Assembly: GCA_017619615.1 (NCBI GenBank)
Contig: JAFZRY010000030.1
Span: 1-64,000, forward strand
Source of the DNA: Lachnospiraceae bacterium
Lineage (GTDB): Bacteria > Bacillota > Clostridia > Lachnospirales > Lachnospiraceae
Direction of reading: 5' to 3'
Length of the DNA stretch: 64,000 nucleotides
Notes under the pieces: model-generated
What the model was told of the DNA's origin: nothing
The model's database searches: none
The model's input: only the letters and a program-made list of their open reading frames with translations
In this document: positions 8,077 through 16,273 of the stretch, piece after piece
How the letters are laid out: every line of letters starts with the position of its first letter
Position numbering within the stretch: the stretch's first letter is position 1
Translations under genes and position numbers: made by a program

Positions 8077-8128
8077 CGAAAACATAAAAGCATCGGGAGA
8101 CGCGCAGACGTCTCGGGGGATCCTCTGC

Positions 8129-8755
8129 TCAGCCGAAGATCTGGCCCGGCAGCTTCAGTTTTGTTTTGGGCGGAAACTCCCTGTCGAATGCCTCCACGTC
8201 CGCATCGTCCACGTAATATCCCTGCGGTGTCTGGTAGACGCCCGTGACGCCGTCAAGATATCCCGGGATCAGTTCCCGGCAGAGGAAGAACGACTGGTCC
8301 GCGTCCTCCGGCATGTCATGATAGCGGATCCCGAATTTCCGCGCATAGTCAAACCCGCTTTTGCCATAGAAAGCGATGTTGCCTTCAAACAGGACGGCGC
8401 CGAAGCCCAGCCCGGCGGCCTTCTCCAGAGAATAGTCCAGGATGGCCTTGCCATAGCCCTGACGCTTGAGTTCCGGAAGGATGCCGATCGGTCCCATGGT
8501 CAGGACCGGGATCTCCCTGCCGTCATCCGCTTCGATGACCGTCCGCATGAACATGTTCTGGCCGATCAGTCGGCCGTCTTTCTCCATCACGAAGTCTAAT
8601 TCTTTGATAAATGCCGGATCGTCCCGCAGCACGTGGATTACATAATGCTCGCTGCAGCCCGGGCGGTATACGTTCCAGAAGGACTCCCGGACAAGGTTTT
8701 CCACGGCTCTGTAGTCTTCTGGCCGCTCCAAACGGATCATGTAGTTATTATTCAA
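8129..8755 (-). CDS. GNAT-family N-acetyltransferase
   Basis: A 208-residue acetyltransferase of the GNAT fold, which transfers acetyl from acetyl-CoA to an amine. Motif A is seen as GPIGILPELKRQGYGKAIL (about 89-107), preceded by the beta strand of GREIPVLTM. The gene starts with TTG at 8755: AGGAGG lies 8 bp before it, whereas the internal ATG at 8740 would be 23 bp away. The TTG directly follows the TAA of the serine recombinase gene, and the ribosome site lies inside the last recombinase codons, so translation of the two is coupled. It may be a chromosomal gene captured by insertion of the recombinase module. Substrate unknown. Confidence 0.85.
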   Translation of the reverse strand: MNNNYMIRLERPEDYRAVENLVRESFWNVYRPGCSEHYVIHVLRDDPAFIKELDFVMEKDGRLIGQNMFMRTVIEADDGREIPVLTMGPIGILPELKRQGYGKAILDYSLEKAAGLGFGAVLFEGNIAFYGKSGFDYARKFGIRYHDMPEDADQSFFLCRELIPGYLDGVTGVYQTPQGYYVDDADVEAFDREFPPKTKLKLPGQIFG

Positions 8756-10435
8756 TTATTTTCCCTCCTGTAAATGAGACAAAACCGCGATGGCTTCGAG
8801 CGTTTTCTCATTTTCCAAGGGAAGTTCCCTGACTTCCTGCCCGTTGATTGGCACGGGGAAATTGAAAATGATCTTACGGATCCAGCAGCCGTTTTTCGGC
8901 TTTTCCGGATACAGATCAATACGCTCGATCAGAGCCCGCATCAGGTCCTTCTGCTCTGCCTCGTTGAAAGTATTATACAACTGATCGAAGGCGAGGAGCA
9001 AGCGATAGATATTCTCGCCGGTTATGTTTTCCTGCTGAACGATCCGGATCTGATCCTGCAGCGCCGTGATTTCCTCCTCGATCTGATCCTGCAGCTCGTA
9101 TTGATCGTCATAGCGCCGCTGAAGATCCAGAGCTTTTCTGTCAAAGTACGGATCGGACTCATCCAGACTGTCCAGTTGCTTTTCCAGACGTGTTTTGACC
9201 CCCAGAACCTGCCGCAGCTTTTCCTGCTGGACGGTCAGCTGCTTCTCCAGATCAGCAGTATCAACCGCTTTCCCGATCTTCTCGGAGATCGCGTCGATGA
9301 ACAGTGGCTGGCGGACCATGGCGGAGATAACACTCGCCACCAGCCGGTTCATTTCTCTCTGATCGATATTCGTACGGAAGGTGCACGGATGACCGGTCGA
9401 GCCTGCTGTATTCTTGCAGTAGTAATAGTAGCGGGTGTACTTGTCTTTGCTGTGGGCTTTGGCAATATTTCCGTATAGGCTTTTCCCGCAGCAGGGACAT
9501 TTCAGCAGTCCTGACAGAATGTGAGCATGTTCCGGGTCATGGATCCTTTCCCGACGATATCCGTTCTGACGGCGCTTTTCCTGAGCCAGATTCCAATCGC
9601 TTTCACTGATGATCGCCTCGTGCTGCCCATCATAGATCGGAAAGTTCGACTGCTTTACGACATGCATCTCATTCCGCGTGCCGAGCCTCTTTTCGGTCTT
9701 GTGCCGGCCGAAAGCAATCTTGCCCATGTAGATAGGATTGTCCAGCACCAGCTTGATAAAGTGGGAAGAGAAACCGGGAATCGTATTGTTCTGGCGCATT
9801 TTCTTGACGTAACCGTGCTTGTTCAGATACGAAGCCACGCCGTTAATTCCCTCGTTTGTGTGAATATAGCGGTCAAAGATGATGCGGATCACTTCCGCCT
9901 CATCCTCGGCGATCTGAAGTTCCCCGTTTACCAGCTGATAGCCGTACGGAGCAAAGCCGCCGTTCCATTTCCCTTCTTTGGCTTTTTGCTCCCGGCCGGC
10001 CATCGTCTGGGCCCGGATGTTTTCCCGCTCGATTTCAGCTACGGCGGAAAGCACGGATATCATCAGTTTTCCGGCATCCTTGGAGGAATCGATCCCGTCT
10101 TCCACACAGATCAGATTCACCCCGAAATCCTGCATGGTCTGGAGAGAATTCAGTACGTCGGCCGCATTTCGTCCGAAACGGGAGAGTTTGAAGACCAGCA
10201 CGAAGTTGACGCCGTCTTTGCCCTCCTGGATGTCCGAAAGCATCCTTTGAAACTCTCTGCGCCCCTGGATGTTCTTTCCGGAAAAGCCTTCGTCCGAGTA
10301 TTCTCCTGCCACTGCCATATCCTCATATTCGGCATATTTCCGCAGCTTTTCCCTTTGTGCGTCCAGACTGTAACCGTCCACCTGCATAGCGGTGGATACC
10401 CGGGTATAGATGTAGCATTTCGTTGGCTTTTTCAC
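8756..10435 (-). CDS. Large serine recombinase
   Basis: A 559-residue site-specific recombinase. The N-terminal resolvase domain (about 1-150) has YTRVSTAMQ with the catalytic serine, DEGFSGKN and the KLSRFGRNAADVL helix. The recombinase domain follows (KEGKWNGGFAPYGY, about 170), then a zinc ribbon with CPCC and a later YYYC...C (about 317-350), and a coiled-coil region rich in Q, E and L (about 390-470) as in integrases of the large serine group. The start is GTG, overlapping the KilA-N stop as GTGA, with GGGAGA upstream. It is the last of four co-directed genes and may excise or invert the module; no att sites could be identified with certainty. Confidence 0.93.
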   Translation of the reverse strand: MKKPTKCYIYTRVSTAMQVDGYSLDAQREKLRKYAEYEDMAVAGEYSDEGFSGKNIQGRREFQRMLSDIQEGKDGVNFVLVFKLSRFGRNAADVLNSLQTMQDFGVNLICVEDGIDSSKDAGKLMISVLSAVAEIERENIRAQTMAGREQKAKEGKWNGGFAPYGYQLVNGELQIAEDEAEVIRIIFDRYIHTNEGINGVASYLNKHGYVKKMRQNNTIPGFSSHFIKLVLDNPIYMGKIAFGRHKTEKRLGTRNEMHVVKQSNFPIYDGQHEAIISESDWNLAQEKRRQNGYRRERIHDPEHAHILSGLLKCPCCGKSLYGNIAKAHSKDKYTRYYYYCKNTAGSTGHPCTFRTNIDQREMNRLVASVISAMVRQPLFIDAISEKIGKAVDTADLEKQLTVQQEKLRQVLGVKTRLEKQLDSLDESDPYFDRKALDLQRRYDDQYELQDQIEEEITALQDQIRIVQQENITGENIYRLLLAFDQLYNTFNEAEQKDLMRALIERIDLYPEKPKNGCWIRKIIFNFPVPINGQEVRELPLENEKTLEAIAVLSHLQEGK

Positions 10436-11286
10436 TTTTTATCTCCCTGCGGAAGCAGCGGCAGCGAAGCGGTGCTGACCGAATCGAGCGTGCGCATCTG
10501 TCGAACAGCCAGATCCCGGAGAAGAATCAACCGTTCCGACATCAGCTTGCCCTGCTCGATCAGGATAGCGTTATAGCTTTCCATATTAGCCAGGACAAGC
10601 AGCTGCTTCAGTTCAGCCTCATCCCGGATATTTCCCTTTTTGCCCGGGTTTTCATCCCGCCACTGTTTAGCGGTCTTACCAAACAGAGCCACGTTCAGCA
10701 GATCAGCCTCGTTGGCATATTTATAAGATATCTGCTCCGGCGTCAGATCCGGCGGGATCAGGTTTTCTTTGATGGCGTCCGTATGGATCCGGTAGTTCAG
10801 TTTGGCAATCTCCCGGTTCAGATTCCAGCCAAGAGACAGGCGGCTGTTCTCATCATGCTTGATCCTCTGGTAGTCTTTTACAATATACAGCTTGAATTCC
10901 GCCGAGATCCAGGAGGCAAACTCGAGGGCGATATCAGAATGAGCGTAGGTGCCGCCATAACGGCCGGCTTTTGTGACGATCCCTATTGCATTTACTCTCT
11001 CAATCCATTTCGAAGGTGACATCGTAAAAGCATTCAAACCGGCTTCACTTCTAAACAGGTCGAATTCGACCTGTTTAAAGTCAGGATTATGTAAGCTTTC
11101 CCATAACCCAAGGAACTCAATGGTTTCACGACTACGAAGCCAGTTTTTGATCACATCATGGGGAAACTCACTTTTGTACCTGGCAATATCTGTCAGGGAA
11201 ATAAACTCATTCTCAAAATCTGTCGTGTAAATACTGATATCGAATCCTTTTGCGTGAATGGTTTCTTTTATCGGTGCTTTAGGCAT
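10432..11286 (-). CDS. KilA-N domain protein
   Basis: A 284-residue protein with an N-terminal KilA-N domain (about 20-130; FISLTDIARYK, VIKNWLRSRETIEFLGLWE and YGGTYAHSDIALEFASWIS), the DNA-binding fold typical of phage antirepressors and related regulators. The C-terminal half is helical, with a segment ending in QISYKYANEADLLNVALFG. The ATG at 11286 overlaps the stop of the small HTH gene by eight bases (ATGCCTAA), so translational coupling is likely. Together with the HTH protein it probably controls the recombinase module. KilA-N proteins of this length also occur as stand-alone chromosomal genes, so a phage origin is not proven. Confidence 0.88.
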   Translation of the reverse strand: MPKAPIKETIHAKGFDISIYTTDFENEFISLTDIARYKSEFPHDVIKNWLRSRETIEFLGLWESLHNPDFKQVEFDLFRSEAGLNAFTMSPSKWIERVNAIGIVTKAGRYGGTYAHSDIALEFASWISAEFKLYIVKDYQRIKHDENSRLSLGWNLNREIAKLNYRIHTDAIKENLIPPDLTPEQISYKYANEADLLNVALFGKTAKQWRDENPGKKGNIRDEAELKQLLVLANMESYNAILIEQGKLMSERLILLRDLAVRQMRTLDSVSTASLPLLPQGDKK

Positions 11287-11527
11287 GGTTGTTTCCTTCT
11301 CTTTCTGTTGTTGATTCTGCATCAGGATCATTTGTGGCTTCCTTCTGCTTCAGCATCTCGACCCGGATATAGTAATCCAGCAGCCGGATCAGATAGTCCG
11401 GCGCATGGCGGCCGTCCCGCTCCCACTCGGACATGGTCCGATAGGGAATCTTAAAATACTCGCAGAACTCTTTCCGGTTCATCCCGGTGCTTTCGCGTAA
11501 CTCTTTGATTTTTGCTGCTTTATCCAT
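11279..11527 (-). CDS. Small helix-turn-helix protein
   Basis: An 82-residue protein whose first 55 residues resemble an XRE-type helix-turn-helix (KELRESTGMNRKEFCEYF followed by IPYRTMSEWERDGR). The C-terminal part is charged and short. The ATG at 11527 follows GGGAGAG. It is the second gene of the recombinase module and a natural candidate to bind the GTTCGAAC palindromes upstream. Small HTH proteins of this type also serve as antitoxins, but no partner toxin is visible beside it. Confidence 0.8.
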   Translation of the reverse strand: MDKAAKIKELRESTGMNRKEFCEYFKIPYRTMSEWERDGRHAPDYLIRLLDYYIRVEMLKQKEATNDPDAESTTEREGNNHA

Positions 11528-11607
11528 ATCGTTCTCTCCCTGTCGCCCAAGATAAAACCAATATAGCACAGCTTGCAAAAGAACACAATGTGTCTATTAC
11601 CTGTTTT

Positions 11608-11820
11608 TCAATCTTTTTTCAGCTTTTCCCAGAAGCGCTCCAGCCGCGCCTGCATTTCCTTCCTGCGAAGCCATTTGAGGGAAGAAGGGGCAACGAAGTA
11701 TCGGCTCTCCCGTATCTGAGCCAGGACTTTGGCTCCGTATTTCATGATCAGCTTTGTCATGACATCAATGTATCTGTCAAACGCGGCTGCGTGATTTTTA
11801 TCTTCAAACTGCTTTTTCAA
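11608..11820 (-). CDS. Small hypothetical protein, first gene of recombinase module
   Basis: A 70-residue basic, helical protein of unknown family beginning LKKQFEDKNHAAAFDRYID. It is accepted as a gene because AGGAGG stands seven bases before the TTG at 11820, it lies 81 bp ahead of the HTH gene in the same direction, and a good promoter is found upstream at 11985-12013. No signal peptide, membrane segment or known motif is seen. Confidence 0.6.
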   Translation of the reverse strand: MKKQFEDKNHAAAFDRYIDVMTKLIMKYGAKVLAQIRESRYFVAPSSLKWLRRKEMQARLERFWEKLKKD

Positions 11821-11855
11821 ACGATCCCCTCCTTTCCTCCGGGTCTCAGGGTGGC

Positions 11856-11918
11856 CCTGACAAGTGCGTTCGAACGGCAAAGAAAAGCTTTGTCCGTACG
11901 AAGGCGTTGCTTGTCAGG
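11856..11918. repeat. Long imperfect hairpin in the module leader
   Basis: CCTGACAAG at 11856-11864 pairs perfectly with CTTGTCAGG at 11910-11918; inside, TTCG, ACGG and CAAAG also pair with their complements on the other arm around a small A-rich loop. The hairpin lies in the predicted 5' leader of the small hypothetical gene, about 35 bp before its start codon, and contains a GTTCGAAC palindrome at 11868-11875. It could be a binding site, a leader regulatory structure or a recombination site. Confidence 0.65.
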
Positions 11919-11984
11919 CCAATGCCATCGCCCTGCCACCGATTTGGCGCCGCCCTGGAAACGATCAATCAAGCGCCGACTTAG

Positions 11985-12013
11985 ATGATAGAACAAATGT
12001 TCGAACACGTCAA
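11985..12013 (-). promoter_or_regulatory. Promoter and operator of the recombinase module
   Basis: Minus-strand TTGACG (12008-12013), a 17-bp gap and TATCAT (11985-11990). The gap contains the perfect palindrome TGTTCGAACA (11999-12008), whose core GTTCGAAC recurs at 11868-11875 in the leader. A repressor binding there would block RNA polymerase; the module's HTH protein is the obvious candidate. Confidence 0.6.
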
Positions 12014-12353
12014 GAGGCTTCTCAGGTTTTGTTTTAGAGCGTTGGAGAGGCAGGAGGAGAACTCGATGTATTAAAATGAGGCAGATGGTACGCTTTCTTG
12101 ATTGTTTATTTTGTTTTATTTACAACCGGATGCTGGTTGTAAACGAATGGCAGTAAACAGAAAAAGTTTCCTTTTGAGCTGGTCCAAGGTCGCGCTTAGG
12201 CAGAGCAAAAACAGAAAAAACAGGGGCCCGGGGCCAGGAGATTTGTCCCAACAAGCAACGTAAGCATCCGTACAACCTGCGTTTTTCGGCTGCTCACTGC
12301 TTGTCAAGGGCATGCCCCTGGGACCCTGTCTGTTTAGATTCTTAAAAAGCTGT
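12014..12353. other. Gene-free stretch between recombinase module and ABC operon
   Basis: No convincing gene. It contains a perfect inverted repeat TTTACAACC/GGTTGTAAA at 12119-12143 whose TTTACAAC word is shared with the BlaI-type operator at 18664-18708, and the palindrome GGGCATGCCC near 12308-12317. Short frames here have no ribosome site and no family resemblance. Parts of the stretch look like non-coding sequence from a conjugative element, but that is only an impression. Confidence 0.4.
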
Positions 12354-12403
12354 CAAAAAAAGACACCTCCAAGACGATGTGGCCGTGGTTCCCGAAGGTG
12401 TCT
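12354..12403 (-). terminator. Terminator of the BlaI/ABC operon
   Basis: Minus-strand AGACACCT pairs with AGGTGTCT around a long loop and is followed by a run of seven T. It lies just past the stop of the last ABC gene. Confidence 0.8.
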
Positions 12404-12417
12404 GTTTCTTCTCATGT

Positions 12418-14262
12418 TTATGTTGTAATAAGCTGAATAATGCTTCTCCGCAAGAAGAAAGCCGCGCTCAGCCAGACAGTCAGCAAATGCATAAGAGCCA
12501 AAATTCCAATCATGCGGCCTGCCTGTACAGGATCCGGCAGCGGGATGCTCCCGCTTAAGACAAGCGCATACACGGCAGCAAGCAGAAGATATACCAGCAC
12601 GGCCAGCAACAGGGATCCGAGCATTTTTACCGTATATTCCAGCAGGATCAGCCGGCGGATGCGGCCCCTGGGCAGCCCGAAGATCTGCAGATAGCCCAGT
12701 TCCTGCCGCCGGTAAAACAGCTCCAGCCGTATTACGGAAACGGTATACAAGCAGGCAATAACAAAGAGTGAAAGCAGCACGATGAAGGCGATTCGGACGT
12801 AGTAATCAGTCTGTACTCTCAGCTGCCGGATGTACTGCAGATAATCGTTCAAGTTTTCTTCGCTGGTTGAACGCAGGCGGTCCTGCATCGCCTCATCTTC
12901 CCAGATACCGGGACAGCTCGCCATGATGATGTCATAACGGCTCTCTTTTTTCGTGCCGATCGTCTGTAGCAGCGAATAGGAAATAAAGAGATGCTGATCC
13001 TCCGTCTGAAGCGGTCGGTTGTCCTTCCCGTAAGCATAATACCAGTCATTGCGAAAATCTCCCCGATATCCCTCGTTGCTCACGATCCCGCTGACGCTAA
13101 GCTTTAAGCCGCAGAAAGAAAAGTCCTGACCGAGACAGTTCTCGGGATGGTCGGCATCGCCGCTTAAAACCTTTGCCAGGGACAGATTGACCAGCACCTC
13201 CGTTTCATTTTCCGGGAAGCGCCCGTGACTGATGGCGCCCGGGACGGCTAAAACACTGTACTCTTTTGGCAGCAGGTAATAGGCGGTTGCTTCTCCTTCT
13301 TCGGCAAAATAATCATCGTAGATCGTCAGGCGGCTCCTCGTGTTTTCGCTCATGGATGCTACAACGGAGGGCTGGAGCTTTATCAGATCGACCGGCCGGT
13401 CCTTTCGGTACAGCCGGATGGCTTCTGCCGTCACGTTTTTCTGCAGAGCGGAACCCAGCAGAATGATCAGGAAAAAGAGCGCTGTCAGAAGCAGGTTTTT
13501 GAGTTTCAAAAGGCCCGGGCGGCGCTTGAAAACGTAGGTGAAGGACGGGAAAGCCGGAAAATGTTTGGAACTTCCTTCCGTTTCCGGCTGAGACAGCTGT
13601 TTGTTTTCTGAAGGAGCAATTTCAGAAACCTGCCTGGCGGCCTCTTCTTCCGGCACGTCTTTGTCACGGATTTTCCGTTCTGCCCTCATGACTCCGTAAT
13701 CCAGGCGCCAGATTTCATCCGCAGCAGTGTCAAAGTAATCTTCATGCGTGGCAACGATCACGATACGGTCATCGGCCTTTAACGCTGCGATCTTCTCCGC
13801 GATCTTCCGGGAGTTTTCATCGTCCAGCGATGCGGTCGGTTCATCGGCAAGCAGGAGCTGAGGATCTCTCAGCAAAGCGCGCTCGATCGCCGCCCGCTGC
13901 CGCTCTCCGCCGGAAAGCGTACCGGGCAGCTTGTCCAATAGATCCACTATCCCCAGCGACTTGGCCTGCTCCGTGACGACTTTTCCGTCATGGCGGATCA
14001 GTTCCAGATTTTCGCGGACCGACAGCGTCGAAAGCAGCAGGCTTCGCTGAAATATATATGCGCAGCGCAGCTTTTCCGGGCTGTAAACGATCTGCCCCTC
14101 GTATCCTTTTTCTACGCCGCCGATGATATTGAGAAGCGTGCTTTTTCCGCAGCCGCTGACGCCTTTGATCACATAAAGCTTCCCGCCTTCAAAGCGGCAG
14201 CTGACATTCTTTAACACCGGGCGGTCATAACTTTTGGAAACAGACTCCAGACGAAGTTCCAT
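12418..14262 (-). CDS. MacB-like ABC ATPase fused to FtsX-type permease
   Basis: A 614-residue fusion. The N-terminal ATPase (1-220) has Walker A GVSGCGKST (about 34-42), signature LSGGERQR, Walker B LLLADEPTASLD and the H-loop THED. A membrane segment follows near 285-305, then a large external domain, and three segments at the C-terminus, the layout of FtsX/MacB permeases that act on peptides, lipids or drugs by mechanotransmission. AAGGAGGG precedes the ATG. It is the last gene of the blaI-blaR1-ABC-ABC operon, 13 bp after the sister ABC gene. The pair probably forms a heterodimeric exporter or detoxifier induced by a wall-active compound; the substrate is inference. This copy is intact. 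Confidence 0.88.
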   Translation of the reverse strand: MELRLESVSKSYDRPVLKNVSCRFEGGKLYVIKGVSGCGKSTLLNIIGGVEKGYEGQIVYSPEKLRCAYIFQRSLLLSTLSVRENLELIRHDGKVVTEQAKSLGIVDLLDKLPGTLSGGERQRAAIERALLRDPQLLLADEPTASLDDENSRKIAEKIAALKADDRIVIVATHEDYFDTAADEIWRLDYGVMRAERKIRDKDVPEEEAARQVSEIAPSENKQLSQPETEGSSKHFPAFPSFTYVFKRRPGLLKLKNLLLTALFFLIILLGSALQKNVTAEAIRLYRKDRPVDLIKLQPSVVASMSENTRSRLTIYDDYFAEEGEATAYYLLPKEYSVLAVPGAISHGRFPENETEVLVNLSLAKVLSGDADHPENCLGQDFSFCGLKLSVSGIVSNEGYRGDFRNDWYYAYGKDNRPLQTEDQHLFISYSLLQTIGTKKESRYDIIMASCPGIWEDEAMQDRLRSTSEENLNDYLQYIRQLRVQTDYYVRIAFIVLLSLFVIACLYTVSVIRLELFYRRQELGYLQIFGLPRGRIRRLILLEYTVKMLGSLLLAVLVYLLLAAVYALVLSGSIPLPDPVQAGRMIGILALMHLLTVWLSAAFFLRRSIIQLITT

Positions 14263-14275
14263 CCTGCCGCCCTCC

Positions 14276-16273
14276 TTACAAAAGATCCCGCGCCGCCAGC
14301 TGCAGCGTATACCAGCTCTCGGAGCGAAAACGCTTAAAACTGATATACAGCACCAGAAAAGCCATGCCGAAGAGCAGCAGACAGAAGGCAAGGATCAGCC
14401 GGGGATTGTAACTGAAAATTTCCAGCGGCAGCAGAAAACGGCTCCGGTTGATCAGGTTTCCTGCCACAGTCAGCACTGCCGCCAGCATGCCTGCTATCAG
14501 CAATTGCTTCGCCAGCTCCAGGAGCGAGAGCTCCGTCAGCTGCCGCAGCAGCTTCTTTTTCTCGAAGCCCGCATATTCAAAGACTGCCACAAAACGGCTG
14601 CTGTACAGAAATTCCGTCCTTCTTAAGACGCCGTAAAACAGGCCGGTCAGGATCGTGGCGAGCGCCGCAGAAGGCAGTAAAATGCGGGAGATCAGAGGCC
14701 AGCGAAGGGAGTAATTGATGGGCAGTCCGGCTTTCTCCAGGATAAAGTCCGAGCCGTATTTTTCCTTCAGATCTGCCGCATGTTCCCGGTAATAAGCATC
14801 CATCTGGGAATAATTATCAAAGTACAGATACCAGACCTGCTGCCAGCCGCCGCTGCTTGTATGGAAACTCTCGTCATTCCTGTAGCTGTCTGTCGTCGAC
14901 GCACTGACGAAAAAAAGATCCCGTTCGTTTTCCGGGTCCACGTCCTTTCCGTAACTGATCTGTACAACACCGGCGGCATCCAGATAGACCCGTTCCGCAT
15001 CATCCAGATCTTCCGTGATGCCGACGATGGTCAGTTTTACCTCGCCCCGCTTATACATCTTTTTAAGAATCGTGGTGCCGATCAGCTTTTCCGCCCGCTT
15101 TCCGGCCAGCTTTTCCGCCATGGCAGGAGACAAAATGACCTGATCCGGTCCGGTGAACCAGCTGCCGTAACGAAGGCTTTTGCTGATGCGGCATAGCGAC
15201 GGGTCGTCCGGGAGCCCGTTTAGGGTCACGATGTAATCCGGCAATTCATACATGAGGACGTCCGGAGAATAAGTAATGCCGTCCGGACAGTTCGAATAAG
15301 GGAGAACCATAGAGCGAAGGCGCGGATCCTCCGGCAGCACTTCATTTATGTCCAGTGCGCCGTGGAGAGTCAGTTTCAGCATATTCAGATGATACATCTT
15401 GTCCATGGTCGCGTCACTTTTGTGAGAAGGCGTGTCTGCCAGACAGACCAGGCAAAGGACCAGGGTGAGGAAGAAAATAAAGCAGATACGGGAAAAGCGC
15501 TCACGTTTTCCGGAATGAAACCATTTTTTGAGAAAAGGACGGGGGTCATCTGTCCTTGCCTCCCCCCTGTCGAGGGGGGAGGTACCGAGCGCAGCGAGGC
15601 GGTGGGGGGCGACTTGAGGAAGATTGTTGCCAGTCGCCCCCACTTTCAGAGAAGAACAGCTTACCTTTCCCGTCCCTTTTTCGAAACGTATCACTTCATC
15701 CGCATAGGGCAGGGCATCTGCATCATGCGTCGCGCAGAGGATTAGCACCTCTTTCGACAGTTCCTTCAGCAGCTCAAAAATCCTTCTCTTGTTATCCGCA
15801 TCCAGCGCGGCCGTCGGCTCATCCAGCAGCAGGATCTTCCGTCCTTTCAAGAGTGCCCGTGCCAGCGCCAGTCTTTGCCTTTCCCCGCCGGAAAGCGTGG
15901 GCGGCAGCTGTTCGCCTTTTTCGCCCAGACCGAAACGGGCCAGTCTTTCCCGAACCGTTTCATCGGACGCACCGAGCAGCTTCAGATTGTCAGAGGCACT
16001 TAAAAAATCCGCAAAGAATGGCTCCTGTGTAATGTATTCCGCCTCACCCTGAAGCATCTCCGGGAGCTGATGGTCAAAGCGTTCGCCCTGCCATTCAATA
16101 CTTCCCTCTTCAAAGGGCAGCATCCCGGCCAGGATATTTTAGAAGGTCGTTTTCCCGCTGCCGCTTTCGCCCAAAAGGAGAAGAAAGCCGGTATCGGGCA
16201 AGTTCAGATTGACTTCCTGCAGCGTTGGCGGCTGTCCCGGATAACTTTTTTGCAAATGCTTGATGATCATCAT
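14276..16273 (-). pseudogene. MacB-like ABC ATPase-permease with in-frame stop after Walker A
   Basis: The frame opens at ATG 16273, overlapping the blaR1 stop as ATGA, and reads MMIIKHLQKSYPG to Walker A GESGSGKTTF at codons 35-44. Codon 45 (16139-16141) is TAA where the family has Leu. After it the same frame continues intact for 620 codons: signature LSGGERQR, Walker B ILLLDEPTAALD, H-loop THDAD, then an FtsX-like permease with external domain and C-terminal membrane segments. As read, the product lacks a nucleotide-binding site unless the stop is read through or is a sequence error; restart at the ATG at 16123 would lack Walker A. About 28 residues between ATPase and permease are encoded by an inserted palindromic repeat. 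Full length would be 665 residues. Confidence 0.85.
15556..15640. repeat. Interspersed palindromic element inside ABC gene
   Basis: Two strong palindromes side by side: CCTCCCCCC/GGGGGGAGG at about 15559-15582 and GGGGGCGACT/AGTCGCCCCC at about 15605-15640. It is much richer in G and C than its surroundings and is read in frame through the ABC gene, where it encodes a linker (LAALGTSPLDRGEA on the protein) between ATPase and permease. The pattern is that of short interspersed repeats found across clostridial genomes. Confidence 0.65.

Noticed and set aside
7833-8093. Possible 86-residue gene upstream of the lyxose isomerase
   Set aside because: It runs through two terminator hairpins and a promoter and has no ribosome site.
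12116-12313. Possible 65-residue protein on the minus strand
   Set aside because: No ribosome site and no family resemblance; it overlaps an inverted repeat and probably lies in non-coding sequence.
16123-16141. Restart of the ABC gene at ATG 16123 as the true start
   Set aside because: It would omit the complete Walker A motif, and the upstream frame overlaps the blaR1 stop as ATGA, the expected coupled start.
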